A stretch of DNA of 35,698 nucleotides, taken from an uncultured Bacteroidales bacterium (GTDB lineage: Bacteria > Bacteroidota > Bacteroidia > Bacteroidales > UBA932). The translations under genes and the position numbers were made by a program. Shown here piece by piece: positions 1-7,209 of the stretch. The stretch lies in the NCBI GenBank assembly GCA_945827785.1, contig CALZOR010000015.1, positions 1 through 35,698 of the forward strand, read 5' to 3'. Each line of letters starts with the position of its first letter. The stretch's first letter is position 1. The notes below the pieces were generated by a model that saw only the letters and a program-made list of their open reading frames with translations, was not told the DNA's origin and ran no database searches.

Positions 1-274
1 CCTCTGTTGCACGATTAGCAAGAATAAAACGGGCCCAAGCTTCATTGTATTCATCAAAGCGTAAACATTTAAGATCGTTTATTTCAGCTTCATCCAATGC
101 AAACTCATTTAATGTAATCTCTCCTCCAAAAGTCTCAACCTTGAATCGTGCCATTTCAATGGCTTGCTCTTTTTCTGAGGACAAATAAAAAGCACGACCA
201 AAGTCTTTTGCCGGTCTGGACTTTGAAAGGTCAATCTGTGTCACACGCATATTTGAACCGTGGTATAGTATCAT
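1..274 (-). CDS. DUF3990 domain protein (partial, cut by window edge)
   Basis: This reading frame on the minus strand begins at the ATG at 274-272 and runs off the left edge after 91 codons, so the C-terminus is missing. It starts MILYHGSNMRV, then has an SRPAKDFGRAFYLS segment and later FDEYNEAWARFIL. These match the DUF3990 family as I know it (YHGS near the N-terminus, DFGxGFYLT, then an EW.xFV/IL segment). From memory DUF3990 is placed with the ADP-ribosyltransferase fold; the H of YHGS and the FYLS segment fit that, but a catalytic Glu cannot be checked because the end is missing. The start overlaps the stop of the DUF3791 gene by ATGA, so the two are probably translationally coupled. 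Inference: the toxin-like half of a two-gene module. The family call is fairly sure; the function is not. Confidence 0.75.
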   Translation of the reverse strand, partial: MILYHGSNMRVTQIDLSKSRPAKDFGRAFYLSSEKEQAIEMARFKVETFGGEITLNEFALDEAEINDLKCLRFDEYNEAWARFILANRATE

Positions 275-486
275 ATCAATCCACCTCCCATTCTGTGGCA
301 ATAGGTTGCGAGCCCTTCAACCTGGTCTTTAAATGTCAATGTATGCAGGACATTATAGTGCTGTTCTGCATATTCAATTCCTCCATACTGGCTTATGTAT
401 TTATAAGCCTGTAGAAAAGTCAAACTGAAATGTTGCGCAAACAGTTTGATTAACATTATGATATATTCAATCTTTGCGGAGTTCAT
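271..486 (-). CDS. DUF3791 domain protein
   Basis: This 71-residue protein has the pattern of DUF3791: an N-terminal helix (EYIIMLIKLFAQHF), a central QAYKYISQYGGIEY segment and the conserved HYNVLHTL motif followed by a C-terminal helix. DUF3791 genes commonly sit directly before DUF3990 genes in Bacteroidetes and Firmicutes, as here, where the stop overlaps the next start by four bases. A consensus promoter lies about 40 bases upstream. The function is unknown. In such pairs the small protein would be the candidate antitoxin or partner of the ADP-ribosyltransferase-like neighbour; that is inference. No DNA-binding domain or signal peptide is visible. Confidence 0.8.
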   Translation of the reverse strand: MNSAKIEYIIMLIKLFAQHFSLTFLQAYKYISQYGGIEYAEQHYNVLHTLTFKDQVEGLATYCHRMGGGLI

Positions 487-526
487 AATATCAATGGATT
501 AGGATACTCAACATCTCGAACCTTCG

Positions 527-558
527 CAAAAATACTGTTAATTGCTGATTAACACAAA
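527..558 (-). promoter_or_regulatory. Bacteroidetes-type promoter for DUF3791-DUF3990
   Basis: Read on the minus strand, TTTG (558-555) is followed after 20 bases by TATTTTTG (534-527), which matches the TTTG / TAnnTTTG promoter of the primary sigma factor of this phylum. The predicted start of transcription lies about 35 bases before the DUF3791 ATG. Confidence 0.7.
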
Positions 559-675
559 TATTTCAGGCCGAATGTCGCCATTTCCTTTCCTTTGCGGTAA
601 AGGTATAGTTGCGGTCCGGATTCAATTGTAAACAGGGTTTTACAGTCTGGAAATTCCTATTTAGTTTCTCGTATT

Positions 676-710
676 AAAAAGAAAAAGGCATTCAGTAGGG
701 GCTGAATACC
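676..710 (-). terminator. Intrinsic terminator, minus strand
   Basis: On the minus strand GGTATTCAG (710-702) pairs with CTGAATGCC (695-687) through one G-U pair and a six-base loop, followed by TTTTTCTTTTT (686-676). On the plus strand the stem has a C-A mismatch and no U tract, so it works only for minus-strand transcription. It lies about 100 bases after the GH3 stop and probably ends that transcript. Confidence 0.7.
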
Positions 711-805
711 TAATTCCTTTTCCAAATATAGCCATTCGGCTAATCCTTTATCATGTCGCAAATATACAGACTTTTTTGATTTTCGGGTTGGTGTCTCTGG
801 AGCAA

Positions 806-2512
806 TCACTTCAGAACAAACCTCCGGATGGCCTCGTGCCTTTCTTCGTTCTGGGCGAGGACATTCGGTTTGAAGCGGGATGCATCCTGCTTGGTCTGCT
901 CAAGGATGTACTCCTTGAACTTGCTGAATGAATTGCTCTCCAGACGGTAAGTGACAGGGTCGTGAAGGCGGAAACTGTCGCGTTTTGCCTTGTATTCGAT
1001 GTTGGCTTTCTTGATGTTCTCATCTACAAGGGCTGTGAAAGCTTCTGCCTGGGTCTGGTCCACGGTACCGTCCTCGAATTCGTAATAGAAATCGTAACGG
1101 CTTTCAGGAAGGTTGGCGTAGCCGGTGAAATAATTGAGTTTCAGACCTGTGGCCTCTGAAGCGGCATTGACGGCATTGATGAACTGTCCCTCGTAGAGTT
1201 TCTCTCCTGTGATGGTGACGATGCCGTTGACTTTCTGGACCATATGGATGCGCGGAGTGTTTCCGAAAGGAGAGGCCGCCTGGACAATGTCGTTCATGTT
1301 GTAGCGGTAAAGTCCGCTGAATGTTGTCACGAACGGACAGTACTGCTCGCCTTCAACAAGTTCGTCAAGTTGGTAGAACCTTGCGTCAGGATCCTCGAAC
1401 TCGTCGGCCTTCTTGAATTCATAGTAGTGGAAATGAGGGAAAAGAGTTGTCTCGATGCTGTCGTCCAGCACAAGTCCGGCACGGCATTCTGATGAGAAGT
1501 AGGCAAACTCCTGATGCAGCATACCTTCAGGGAAGCATCCCTCCAACTTGTCAAGATAGATTCTCGTGTTTCCGCATTTCCAGGTGGTGAGAAGCTGGAG
1601 ATTCGGCCAGAAGTGCTTCGGAAGTACCTGGCCGTGGAGCCTTTTCAATTCACGGAGTTCCTCTGCGCGCTCCGGATTCGGTTTGAGGTAAGGCACGCAG
1701 GCCTCCCTGATGTCCTGAGGGACATCGACCTTGTCGGTAATCGTTCCGTTTTCGATATCCTTCACATATTCATCAAACCAGAAATCCACGTTTTTCTGCA
1801 TCTCGACCATCGTGGATGGATTGGCTGTCACGCAGAGAGTGGTGTTCCTCTCGATTCCCATACGCATTATCACATAGTTTCTTGCGGTGTAGTCCTCGAT
1901 GTTGAACACCTCTGATGGGGAGACATAGAGTTTCTTGACAAAGCCCGGACAGTTCTTTTGGGTGAATCCGGAAACCGAACCATATATGGTACCGTCAGGG
2001 GTGTAGCCTTTAATCTGCTTGCCCACGATGGAAACGATGTAGCCCTGGTAGGTTTTTGGTCTGTTCTTGATGAAATTGAACAGCCATACCTTGTTCATTT
2101 TTCCATATATATTGGTCAGGTAGGCCTCGGAAATAGGGATCCATTTCGGCTCTCCCGTCGAACCGGAAGTGGTCGCATAGAGCACCGGACGGCCCTTGAA
2201 AAGCACATCCGACTGTCCATCTTTCATTTTGTTGACATACGGGCGGAAGTCCTCATACTCAGAAGGTTTCACACACTGTTGATAGCGGCTGAACAATTCA
2301 TCGGCAGTTTTCGCCTCAAGAATGTAACTGAAGCGGTGTTCCTTGCCATAGACCGTGTCCTTTCCGTAATTGAGGATGTCTCTGAGGCATTTCTCCTGTG
2401 ATTTGCGTGGATTACGACTTGCTTTCTTGAGTTTGAGGTATTGGATTCCTCCAGCTGTACCAAGGAGGAAGTTCGGCACGAATGCCGAGTGTTTGTCTTG
2501 ATTAATTTTCAT
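806..2512 (-). CDS. GH3-family acyl-adenylating (amido synthetase-like) protein
   Basis: This is a 568-residue homologue of the plant GH3 auxin-responsive family, which adenylates a carboxylic acid and transfers it to an amino acid. The ATP-binding motif LYATTSGSTGEPKWIPIS lies at about residues 111-128, followed by conserved blocks such as YFSSECRAG, FVTTFSGLYRYNMNDIV and TITGEKLYEGQF typical of the family. The frame stays open to an ATG at 2557, but a TACCTTTG promoter element (2542-2535) lies inside that extension, so I place the start at the ATG at 2512. There is no signal peptide, so it should be cytoplasmic. The substrate in Bacteroidetes is unknown to me. It is transcribed away from rplC from an overlapping promoter region. 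Confidence 0.88.
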   Translation of the reverse strand: MKINQDKHSAFVPNFLLGTAGGIQYLKLKKASRNPRKSQEKCLRDILNYGKDTVYGKEHRFSYILEAKTADELFSRYQQCVKPSEYEDFRPYVNKMKDGQSDVLFKGRPVLYATTSGSTGEPKWIPISEAYLTNIYGKMNKVWLFNFIKNRPKTYQGYIVSIVGKQIKGYTPDGTIYGSVSGFTQKNCPGFVKKLYVSPSEVFNIEDYTARNYVIMRMGIERNTTLCVTANPSTMVEMQKNVDFWFDEYVKDIENGTITDKVDVPQDIREACVPYLKPNPERAEELRELKRLHGQVLPKHFWPNLQLLTTWKCGNTRIYLDKLEGCFPEGMLHQEFAYFSSECRAGLVLDDSIETTLFPHFHYYEFKKADEFEDPDARFYQLDELVEGEQYCPFVTTFSGLYRYNMNDIVQAASPFGNTPRIHMVQKVNGIVTITGEKLYEGQFINAVNAASEATGLKLNYFTGYANLPESRYDFYYEFEDGTVDQTQAEAFTALVDENIKKANIEYKAKRDSFRLHDPVTYRLESNSFSKFKEYILEQTKQDASRFKPNVLAQNEERHEAIRRFVLK

Positions 2513-2534
2513 CGGTTTAGATCTTAATGGGGTG

Positions 2535-2542
2535 CAAAGGTA
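2535..2542 (-). promoter_or_regulatory. GH3 gene promoter (-7 element)
   Basis: TACCTTTG on the minus strand matches TAnnTTTG. Transcription would start around 2527, about 15 bases before the ATG at 2512, which decides the start codon. No clear TTTG is seen 18-20 bases upstream. Confidence 0.6.
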
Positions 2543-2563
2543 ACATTTTTTTTGCATAACCCA

Positions 2564-2593
2564 TTGAAAATAAAAAATTTAATCGTATATTTG
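2564..2593 (+). promoter_or_regulatory. rplC operon promoter
   Basis: TTG (2564-2566), 19 bases, then TATATTTG (2586-2593) is a full match to the phylum promoter. Transcription should start near 2600, giving a leader of about 55 bases before rplC. The start of that leader holds a six-base-pair hairpin (CCGCAA 2598-2603 with TTGCGG 2611-2616). The promoter means rplC can be transcribed without rpsJ upstream. Confidence 0.75.
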
Positions 2594-2654
2594 CAGCCCG
2601 CAAAAATGGATTGCGGACGATAAGTTATTTATAATCAATTAATTAAACAAACCA

Positions 2655-3293
2655 ATGCCTGGATTAATTGGAAAGAAAATCGGAATGACTTCCGTTTTCG
2701 GTGCTGATGGAAAGAATATTCCATGCACCGTTATTGAGGCTGGTCCATGTGTAGTTACGCAGATTCGTACAGTTGAAAAGGACGGTTACGCCGCTGTACA
2801 GCTTGCCTATGACGAAATGTCTGAAAAGCATGCCAGCAAGGCTCTTAAGGGCCATTTTGAAAAGGCAGGAACCACACCTAAGCGCAAGCTTGTCGAGTTC
2901 AAGAACTTCGACACCGACAGCGTTAAGCTTGGCGATGTGATCACAATCAACGATCTCGCTCTTGACCTCGGAGAGGGCAAGACTGACTATCTTGACGTTG
3001 TGGGAACATCAAAAGGTAAAGGTTTCCAGGGCGTTGTCAAACGTCACGGTTTTGCCGGAGTAGGCGGTACGACCCACGGTCAGCACAACCGTCTGCGTCA
3101 CCCTGGTTCACTCGGTGCATCATCTTGGCCTTCACGCGTATTCCGTGGAATGCGTATGGCAGGTCACATGGGTAACGAGCGTGTCAAGGTTACCAACCTC
3201 GAGGTTATCAAACTCATCCCTGAGAACAACCTCATCGTATTGAAGGGCTCTGTACCTGGAGCCAAAGGTTCTTATGTAATTGTGGAGGACTAA
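2655..3293 (+). CDS. rplC: 50S ribosomal protein L3
   Basis: The 212-residue product is L3, an early-assembly 23S rRNA-binding protein whose long loop reaches the peptidyl transferase centre. It starts [15 protein letters not shown] and carries the family signature [11 protein letters not shown] followed by [18 protein letters not shown] at about 137-154; the Gln in HGQ is the position methylated by PrmB in other bacteria. Length is normal. It is the first gene of the cluster here; in most bacteria, including other Bacteroidetes, rpsJ (S10) precedes it, whereas here the upstream neighbour is a divergent GH3 gene. rplD follows after 3 bases. Confidence 0.98.
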   Translation: MPGLIGKKIGMTSVFGADGKNIPCTVIEAGPCVVTQIRTVEKDGYAAVQLAYDEMSEKHASKALKGHFEKAGTTPKRKLVEFKNFDTDSVKLGDVITINDLALDLGEGKTDYLDVVGTSKGKGFQGVVKRHGFAGVGGTTHGQHNRLRHPGSLGASSWPSRVFRGMRMAGHMGNERVKVTNLEVIKLIPENNLIVLKGSVPGAKGSYVIVED

Positions 3294-3296
3294 AGT

Positions 3297-3923
3297 ATGG
3301 AATTGTCTGTTTACAAAATTGACGGATCAGAGTCCGGAAAGAAGGTAGTCCTCAACGAGGAAATCTTCGGCATTACGCCAAATGACCACGCCATCTACCT
3401 CGACGTTAAGCAGTACCTTGCAAACCAGCGTCAGGGAACAGCGAAGACCAAAGACCGCAGCGAGGTTTCTTACAGCACTAAGAAGCTTATCCGCCAGAAA
3501 GGTTCAGGCGGTGCGCGTCACGGCTCTCTCAAGGCAGGTATCTATGTTGGTGGTGGAAACGTTTTCGGTCCTAAACCACGCGATTACCGCCACAAACTCA
3601 ACAAGAAGCTCAAACAGCTTGCAAGATTCTCAGCTCTTTCTTACAAGGCTCAGGAGAACGCAATCGTAATGGTTGAGCCATTCGCAATGGAAGCTCCTAA
3701 GACAAAAGAGTTCCTCCAGATTCTCGCCAACATCAAGGCTGGATCAAGAAAGGTTCTTTTCGTGCTTCCTGAGAATTCTTCAAATATTTACCTTTCGTCA
3801 CGCAACCTTCCTGAGGTTAAGGTTATCACCGTGGACGAGCTCAACACCTACACCATCATGAACTCAAATTCAATGGTACTTGTTGACGGCGTTCAGGAGA
3901 TCCTCGCTTCAAGAATCAAATAA
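3297..3923 (+). CDS. rplD: 50S ribosomal protein L4
   Basis: The 208-residue product is L4, which binds 23S rRNA and lines the exit tunnel. The extended tunnel loop is visible at about residues 44-98, with [13 protein letters not shown], the [14 protein letters not shown] block and FGPKPRDY. In proteobacteria L4 also represses the S10 operon; whether that holds here cannot be seen. It starts at ATG 3297, three bases after rplC, and ends directly before the rplW leader. Confidence 0.97.
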   Translation: MELSVYKIDGSESGKKVVLNEEIFGITPNDHAIYLDVKQYLANQRQGTAKTKDRSEVSYSTKKLIRQKGSGGARHGSLKAGIYVGGGNVFGPKPRDYRHKLNKKLKQLARFSALSYKAQENAIVMVEPFAMEAPKTKEFLQILANIKAGSRKVLFVLPENSSNIYLSSRNLPEVKVITVDELNTYTIMNSNSMVLVDGVQEILASRIK

Positions 3924-3947
3924 TTGACGAAGAAAACCGAAAGAGAA

Positions 3948-4238
3948 ATGGGAATTATAATTAAGCCGATAGTAACTGAAAAAATGACGGTTCAGGGCGA
4001 AAAGTTGAACCGTTACGGTTTTATTGTTGACCGCGATGCCAACAAGCTTCAGATCAAAGCAGCGGTAGAGCAGGCTTACAATGTGACAGTTGCTGATGTC
4101 AACACCAACAACTACCACGGCAAGAGAAAATCTCGCTACACCAAAGCCGGCATGCTCAATGGACGTACAAATCACTACAAGAAAGCTTATGTTACTCTTG
4201 CTGGTGAGGATAAGATTGATTTTTACGCAAACATTTAA
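3948..4238 (+). CDS. rplW: 50S ribosomal protein L23
   Basis: The 96-residue product is L23, which sits at the tunnel exit and docks trigger factor and SRP. It contains IKPIVTEKM near the N-terminus and the NTNNYHGKRKSRYTK loop. The frame is open back to a TTG at 3924 directly after the rplD stop, but homologues in this phylum begin MGIIIKP, and an A/G-rich stretch (CGAAAGAGAA) precedes the ATG at 3948, so I chose that start. Confidence 0.96.
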   Translation: MGIIIKPIVTEKMTVQGEKLNRYGFIVDRDANKLQIKAAVEQAYNVTVADVNTNNYHGKRKSRYTKAGMLNGRTNHYKKAYVTLAGEDKIDFYANI

Positions 4239-4250
4239 GGGTAATACGCA

Positions 4251-5075
4251 ATGGCAGTTAGAAAATTCAAACCGGTAACTCCCGGACAGAGAAATAAGGT
4301 AATCAGTGCTTTTGATGACATTACCTGCAAGAAACCTGAGAAGTCCCTCCTTGAGCCAATCAAGAAGAGTGGTGGACGTAACAATCAGGGTAAGATGACA
4401 ATGCGCTATATCGGTGGTGGTCACAAGAGGATGTATCGTATCATCGACTTCCTCCGCGACAAAGACGAGTGCACCGCAACCGTTATGACAATCGAGTACG
4501 ATCCAAACCGTAGTGCACGTATCGCATTGGTGAAATATGAAGATGGTGAAAAGAGATACATCATCGCTCCTAACGGACTGAAAGTTGGACAGGTTATCGC
4601 TTCAGGCGCAGGCGTTGCCCCTGAGCTCGGTAACACTCTTCCTCTCTCTGAGATTCCGCTCGGTACTCTTATCCACAACATCGAGCTTCGTCCTGGACAG
4701 GGCGCTGCAATGGCTCGTTCAGCCGGAGCATTCGCTCAGCTCGCTGCTCGTGAAGGCAACCACGCTATCCTCCGTCTCCCTTCAGGTGAGACCAGAATGG
4801 TGCTCGTAAGCTGCCGCGCAACCGTGGGTACAGTATCAAATCCTGACCACAGCCTGGAGTCGCATGGAAAGGCTGGACGCAGAAGATGGCTCGGCCGCAG
4901 GCCTCGCAACCGTGGTGTCGTTATGAACCCGGTAGATCACCCGATGGGTGGTGGTGAAGGACGTGCTTCCGGAGGACATCCGCGTTCACGCAAGGGTCTG
5001 CCTGCTAAGGGCTACAAGACTCGTAATCCTAAAGCTACTTCAAACAAGTTTATCATTGAAAGAAGGAAAAAATAA
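4251..5075 (+). CDS. rplB: 50S ribosomal protein L2
   Basis: The 274-residue product is L2, a primary 23S rRNA-binding protein needed for subunit joining and peptidyl transfer. The C-terminal [17 protein letters not shown] block starts at about His230, the equivalent of the functionally important His229 of E. coli L2. Length and domain order (OB-fold, then SH3-like) are normal. It starts 12 bases after rplW and is followed by rpsS after 19 bases. Confidence 0.98.
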   Translation: MAVRKFKPVTPGQRNKVISAFDDITCKKPEKSLLEPIKKSGGRNNQGKMTMRYIGGGHKRMYRIIDFLRDKDECTATVMTIEYDPNRSARIALVKYEDGEKRYIIAPNGLKVGQVIASGAGVAPELGNTLPLSEIPLGTLIHNIELRPGQGAAMARSAGAFAQLAAREGNHAILRLPSGETRMVLVSCRATVGTVSNPDHSLESHGKAGRRRWLGRRPRNRGVVMNPVDHPMGGGEGRASGGHPRSRKGLPAKGYKTRNPKATSNKFIIERRKK

Positions 5076-5094
5076 CGGAATAAATTAAGAGATT

Positions 5095-5364
5095 ATGAGT
5101 CGTTCATTAAGAAAAGGTCCTTATATTCAGGAAGCCCTTGAAAAAAGAATTCTTGCTATGAATGAGGGTAGCATGAAGAAAGAGGTTGTCAAGACTTGGT
5201 CACGTGCAAGCATGATTTCTCCTGACTTTGTAGGTCACACCATCGCAGTTCATAATGGAAATAAATTTATTCCTGTCTATGTAACTGAGAACATGGTCGG
5301 TCACAAGCTTGGAGAGTTTGCTCCTACAAGAACTTTCAAAGGCCATTCGGGCAATCGTAAATAA
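5095..5364 (+). CDS. rpsS: 30S ribosomal protein S19
   Basis: The 89-residue product is S19, which forms a complex with S13 in the head of the small subunit near the A and P site tRNAs. It begins [12 protein letters not shown] and has the family signature [18 protein letters not shown] at its end. Its place between rplB and rplV is the standard order. Confidence 0.98.
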   Translation: MSRSLRKGPYIQEALEKRILAMNEGSMKKEVVKTWSRASMISPDFVGHTIAVHNGNKFIPVYVTENMVGHKLGEFAPTRTFKGHSGNRK

Positions 5365-5384
5365 TTTAAAATGAAATTGTAATT

Positions 5385-5801
5385 ATGGGAGCTCGTAAAA
5401 GACAAATGGCCGAGAGGCTTAAAGAGATAAAGAAGCAGACAGCTATTGCCAAGCTGAATGATGTACCTACCTCACCTCGCAAGATGCGTCTGGTCGCTGA
5501 TATCATCAGGGGCGTTGAGGTGAACCGTGCACTTGATATTCTTAAGTTTTCAAAGAAGCACGCTTCTGTATCACTGGAGAAGGTTCTCCGCAGCGCTATC
5601 GCTAACTGGGAGGCCAAGAATCCGGATAACACCAAAGAGTTGGACAACGGCAACGTTATCGTCAAGACCATCATGGTTGACGAGGGACGTACGCTCAAGA
5701 GAATCCGCCCATGCCCTCAGGGCCGTGCAGGACGTATCCGCAAGCGTTCAAACCACATTACCGTAATCCTCGATGTGAAACCTGCTAAAGTGGAGGAATA
5801 A
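5385..5801 (+). CDS. rplV: 50S ribosomal protein L22
   Basis: The 138-residue product is L22, which lines the exit tunnel with a long beta-hairpin. [17 protein letters not shown] (about residues 27-43) and the hairpin-end [19 protein letters not shown] are visible. The N-terminal extension of about 20 charged residues before the conserved core is common in this phylum. rpsC follows after 3 bases. Confidence 0.97.
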   Translation: MGARKRQMAERLKEIKKQTAIAKLNDVPTSPRKMRLVADIIRGVEVNRALDILKFSKKHASVSLEKVLRSAIANWEAKNPDNTKELDNGNVIVKTIMVDEGRTLKRIRPCPQGRAGRIRKRSNHITVILDVKPAKVEE

Positions 5802-5804
5802 TAA

Positions 5805-6557
5805 ATGGGACAGAAAACTAACCCTATAAGCAACAGAATCGGTATCACCCGTGGTTGGGACTCCAACTGGGTAGGTGGAAACTACGCTGAGAAAATCGCT
5901 GAGGACTATGAGATTCGTAAATACCTCTCAAGCCGTCTTGCAAAGGCATCTCTCTCAAAAATCGTCATCGAGAGAACTCTCAAGCTCATCACTGTGACTA
6001 TTCACGCTGCAAGACCAGGCGTGATCATCGGAAAAGGTGGTCAGGCTGTGGATCTTCTGAAAGAGGAGCTTAAGAAGGTAACCAAGAAAGATGTTCAGAT
6101 CAACATCTTCGAGGTTAAGAAGCCTGAGGTTGACGCTAACATCGTTGCTGATTCAATCGCCCGTCAGATTGAGGGCCGTGTTTCATACCGCCGTGCAATC
6201 AAGATGGCAGTTGCAACAACAATGAGAGTTGGTGCAGAAGGTATCAAAGTTCAGATCAGCGGCCGTCTCGGCGGTGCTGAAATGGCAAGAAGCGAGATGT
6301 TCAAAGAGGGACGTACTCCTCTCCACACTTTCCGTGCAGACATCGACTATGCACTTGCTGAGGCTCACACCAAAGTAGGTGTTCTTGGTATCAAGGTATG
6401 GATCTGCAACGGTGAGGTTTATGGAAAGAAAGACCTCTCTCCTAACGCCGGAGTAGCAGCTCAGGCACAGCAGAACAATGGTGGCAACCGTGGTGGCCGT
6501 GGCGGCGATCGTCGTCGTGGTGGTCGTGGAGGCCGCGAGCGCAGGGACAACAAATAG
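5805..6557 (+). CDS. rpsC: 30S ribosomal protein S3
   Basis: The 250-residue product is S3, part of the mRNA entry channel. It starts [14 protein letters not shown], has the KH-domain GKGG loop at about residues 76-79, and the C-terminal domain with [12 protein letters not shown] and [14 protein letters not shown]. It ends in an Arg/Gly-rich tail from about residue 227 (repeats of RGG type), which is common in this phylum. In nearly all bacteria rplP follows immediately. Here a strong terminator begins 21 bases after the stop and rplP lies 28 kb away. Confidence 0.97.
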   Translation: MGQKTNPISNRIGITRGWDSNWVGGNYAEKIAEDYEIRKYLSSRLAKASLSKIVIERTLKLITVTIHAARPGVIIGKGGQAVDLLKEELKKVTKKDVQINIFEVKKPEVDANIVADSIARQIEGRVSYRRAIKMAVATTMRVGAEGIKVQISGRLGGAEMARSEMFKEGRTPLHTFRADIDYALAEAHTKVGVLGIKVWICNGEVYGKKDLSPNAGVAAQAQQNNGGNRGGRGGDRRRGGRGGRERRDNK

Positions 6558-6578
6558 TCCGTGCCGGATATATTTGAA

Positions 6579-6605
6579 AAGGCTGACAAAAGTCAGCCTT
6601 TTTTT
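6579..6605 (+). terminator. Strong intrinsic terminator after rpsC
   Basis: AAGGCTGAC (6579-6587) and GTCAGCCTT (6592-6600) form a perfect nine-base-pair stem with an AAAA loop, and the U tract runs from the stem end to 6605. It closes the first ribosomal block, which normally would continue into rplP. Confidence 0.93.
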
Positions 6606-6621
6606 ATTGAAAAATATTTCT

Positions 6622-6629
6622 TACTTTTG
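6622..6629 (+). promoter_or_regulatory. Promoter of the exported-protein operon (-7 element)
   Basis: TACTTTTG matches TAnnTTTG and lies just after the rpsC terminator. The leader to the ATG at 6711 would be about 75 bases. I find no TTTG at the expected 18-20 bases upstream, so the promoter may be weak or need an activator. The leader is A/T-rich, with no riboswitch that I recognise. Confidence 0.5.
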
Positions 6630-6710
6630 GGCCGATTTTGTACAAAAAGATGTAAATCAGTATTTTACATTCTTTTGTCAATCTTTCTGTTTAATTATAA
6701 AGTTAAAGCC

Positions 6711-7202
6711 ATGAAGCCAATTTTAAAACTATCTTTAGCATTTTTGCTCAGTTTGCTTTCAATTTCCAGTTTCGCCCAGATGCCTTCCGTGAAGGTGGAC
6801 AATGTCAAAGGCGAGCAGATCAGCACCTCTTCACTGCTTGATGACGGCAAGCCGATGATAGTTTCTTTCTGGTCATGCACCTGCAAGCCATGCATCATGG
6901 AACTGGATGCAATCAACGAGAATTTTCCGGACTGGATTGAGGAGGCTGACTTCAAGGTTGTAGCCGTGTCCACTGATGACGCACGTTTCACTGCCAAGGC
7001 AAGGTCTTTTGCTGCAGGCCGTGGCTGGAGTGACTTCGTACAGCTCTACGACAAGAACCAGGAGCTCATGAGGGCGATGAACGTCACCGTTACTCCTCAG
7101 GTTTTCGTGCTGGACGGGCAGGGAAAGATTGTCTATTCACACACCGGGTATGTTCCCGGTTCGGAGGAGGAACTTATCAAGGCTATCAAAAAGATTAAAT
7201 AG
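6711..7202 (+). CDS. Exported thioredoxin-like (TlpA/ResA-type) protein
   Basis: The 163-residue product has a Sec signal peptide (MKPILKLSLAFLLSLLSISSFAQ) and a thioredoxin-like domain. The redox motif is CKPC (Cys58 and Cys61) within SFWSCTCKPCIMELDAI, and the cis-proline is in VTVTPQVFVLD near residue 130. An extra cysteine at 56, two residues before the motif, is unusual. Such proteins reduce disulfides in the periplasm or on exported proteins. The frame is open back to 6561, but that region holds the promoter, so the start is the ATG at 6711. It is the first gene of the operon, 7 bases before the DUF6029 gene. Family call firm, substrate unknown. Confidence 0.9.
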   Translation: MKPILKLSLAFLLSLLSISSFAQMPSVKVDNVKGEQISTSSLLDDGKPMIVSFWSCTCKPCIMELDAINENFPDWIEEADFKVVAVSTDDARFTAKARSFAAGRGWSDFVQLYDKNQELMRAMNVTVTPQVFVLDGQGKIVYSHTGYVPGSEEELIKAIKKIK

Positions 7203-7209
7203 AACCTAA

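Larger units (their letters stand above)
487..805. other. Intergenic stretch without a supported gene
   Basis: This 319-base stretch between the GH3 and DUF3791 genes holds the minus-strand terminator at 710-676 and the DUF3791 promoter at 558-527. A further TATATTTG (766-759, minus) resembles a -10-type element, but only frames of 24 and 10 codons follow it (ATGs at 735 and 581). I see no supported gene here. Confidence 0.5.

Noticed and set aside
579..735. Two micro-frames on the minus strand starting MAIFG and MATFG
   Set aside because: They have 24 and 10 codons; the first overlaps the terminator hairpin and the second overlaps the DUF3791 promoter. The similarity of the starts is too short to mean anything.
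6490..6550. Gly/Arg-repeat DNA at the end of rpsC as a possible tandem-repeat element
   Set aside because: It encodes the normal RGG-rich C-terminal tail of S3 seen in this phylum.
6561..6710. N-terminal extension of the thioredoxin-like protein
   Set aside because: It spans the terminator and promoter region after rpsC and would bury the signal peptide; the ATG at 6711 fits.
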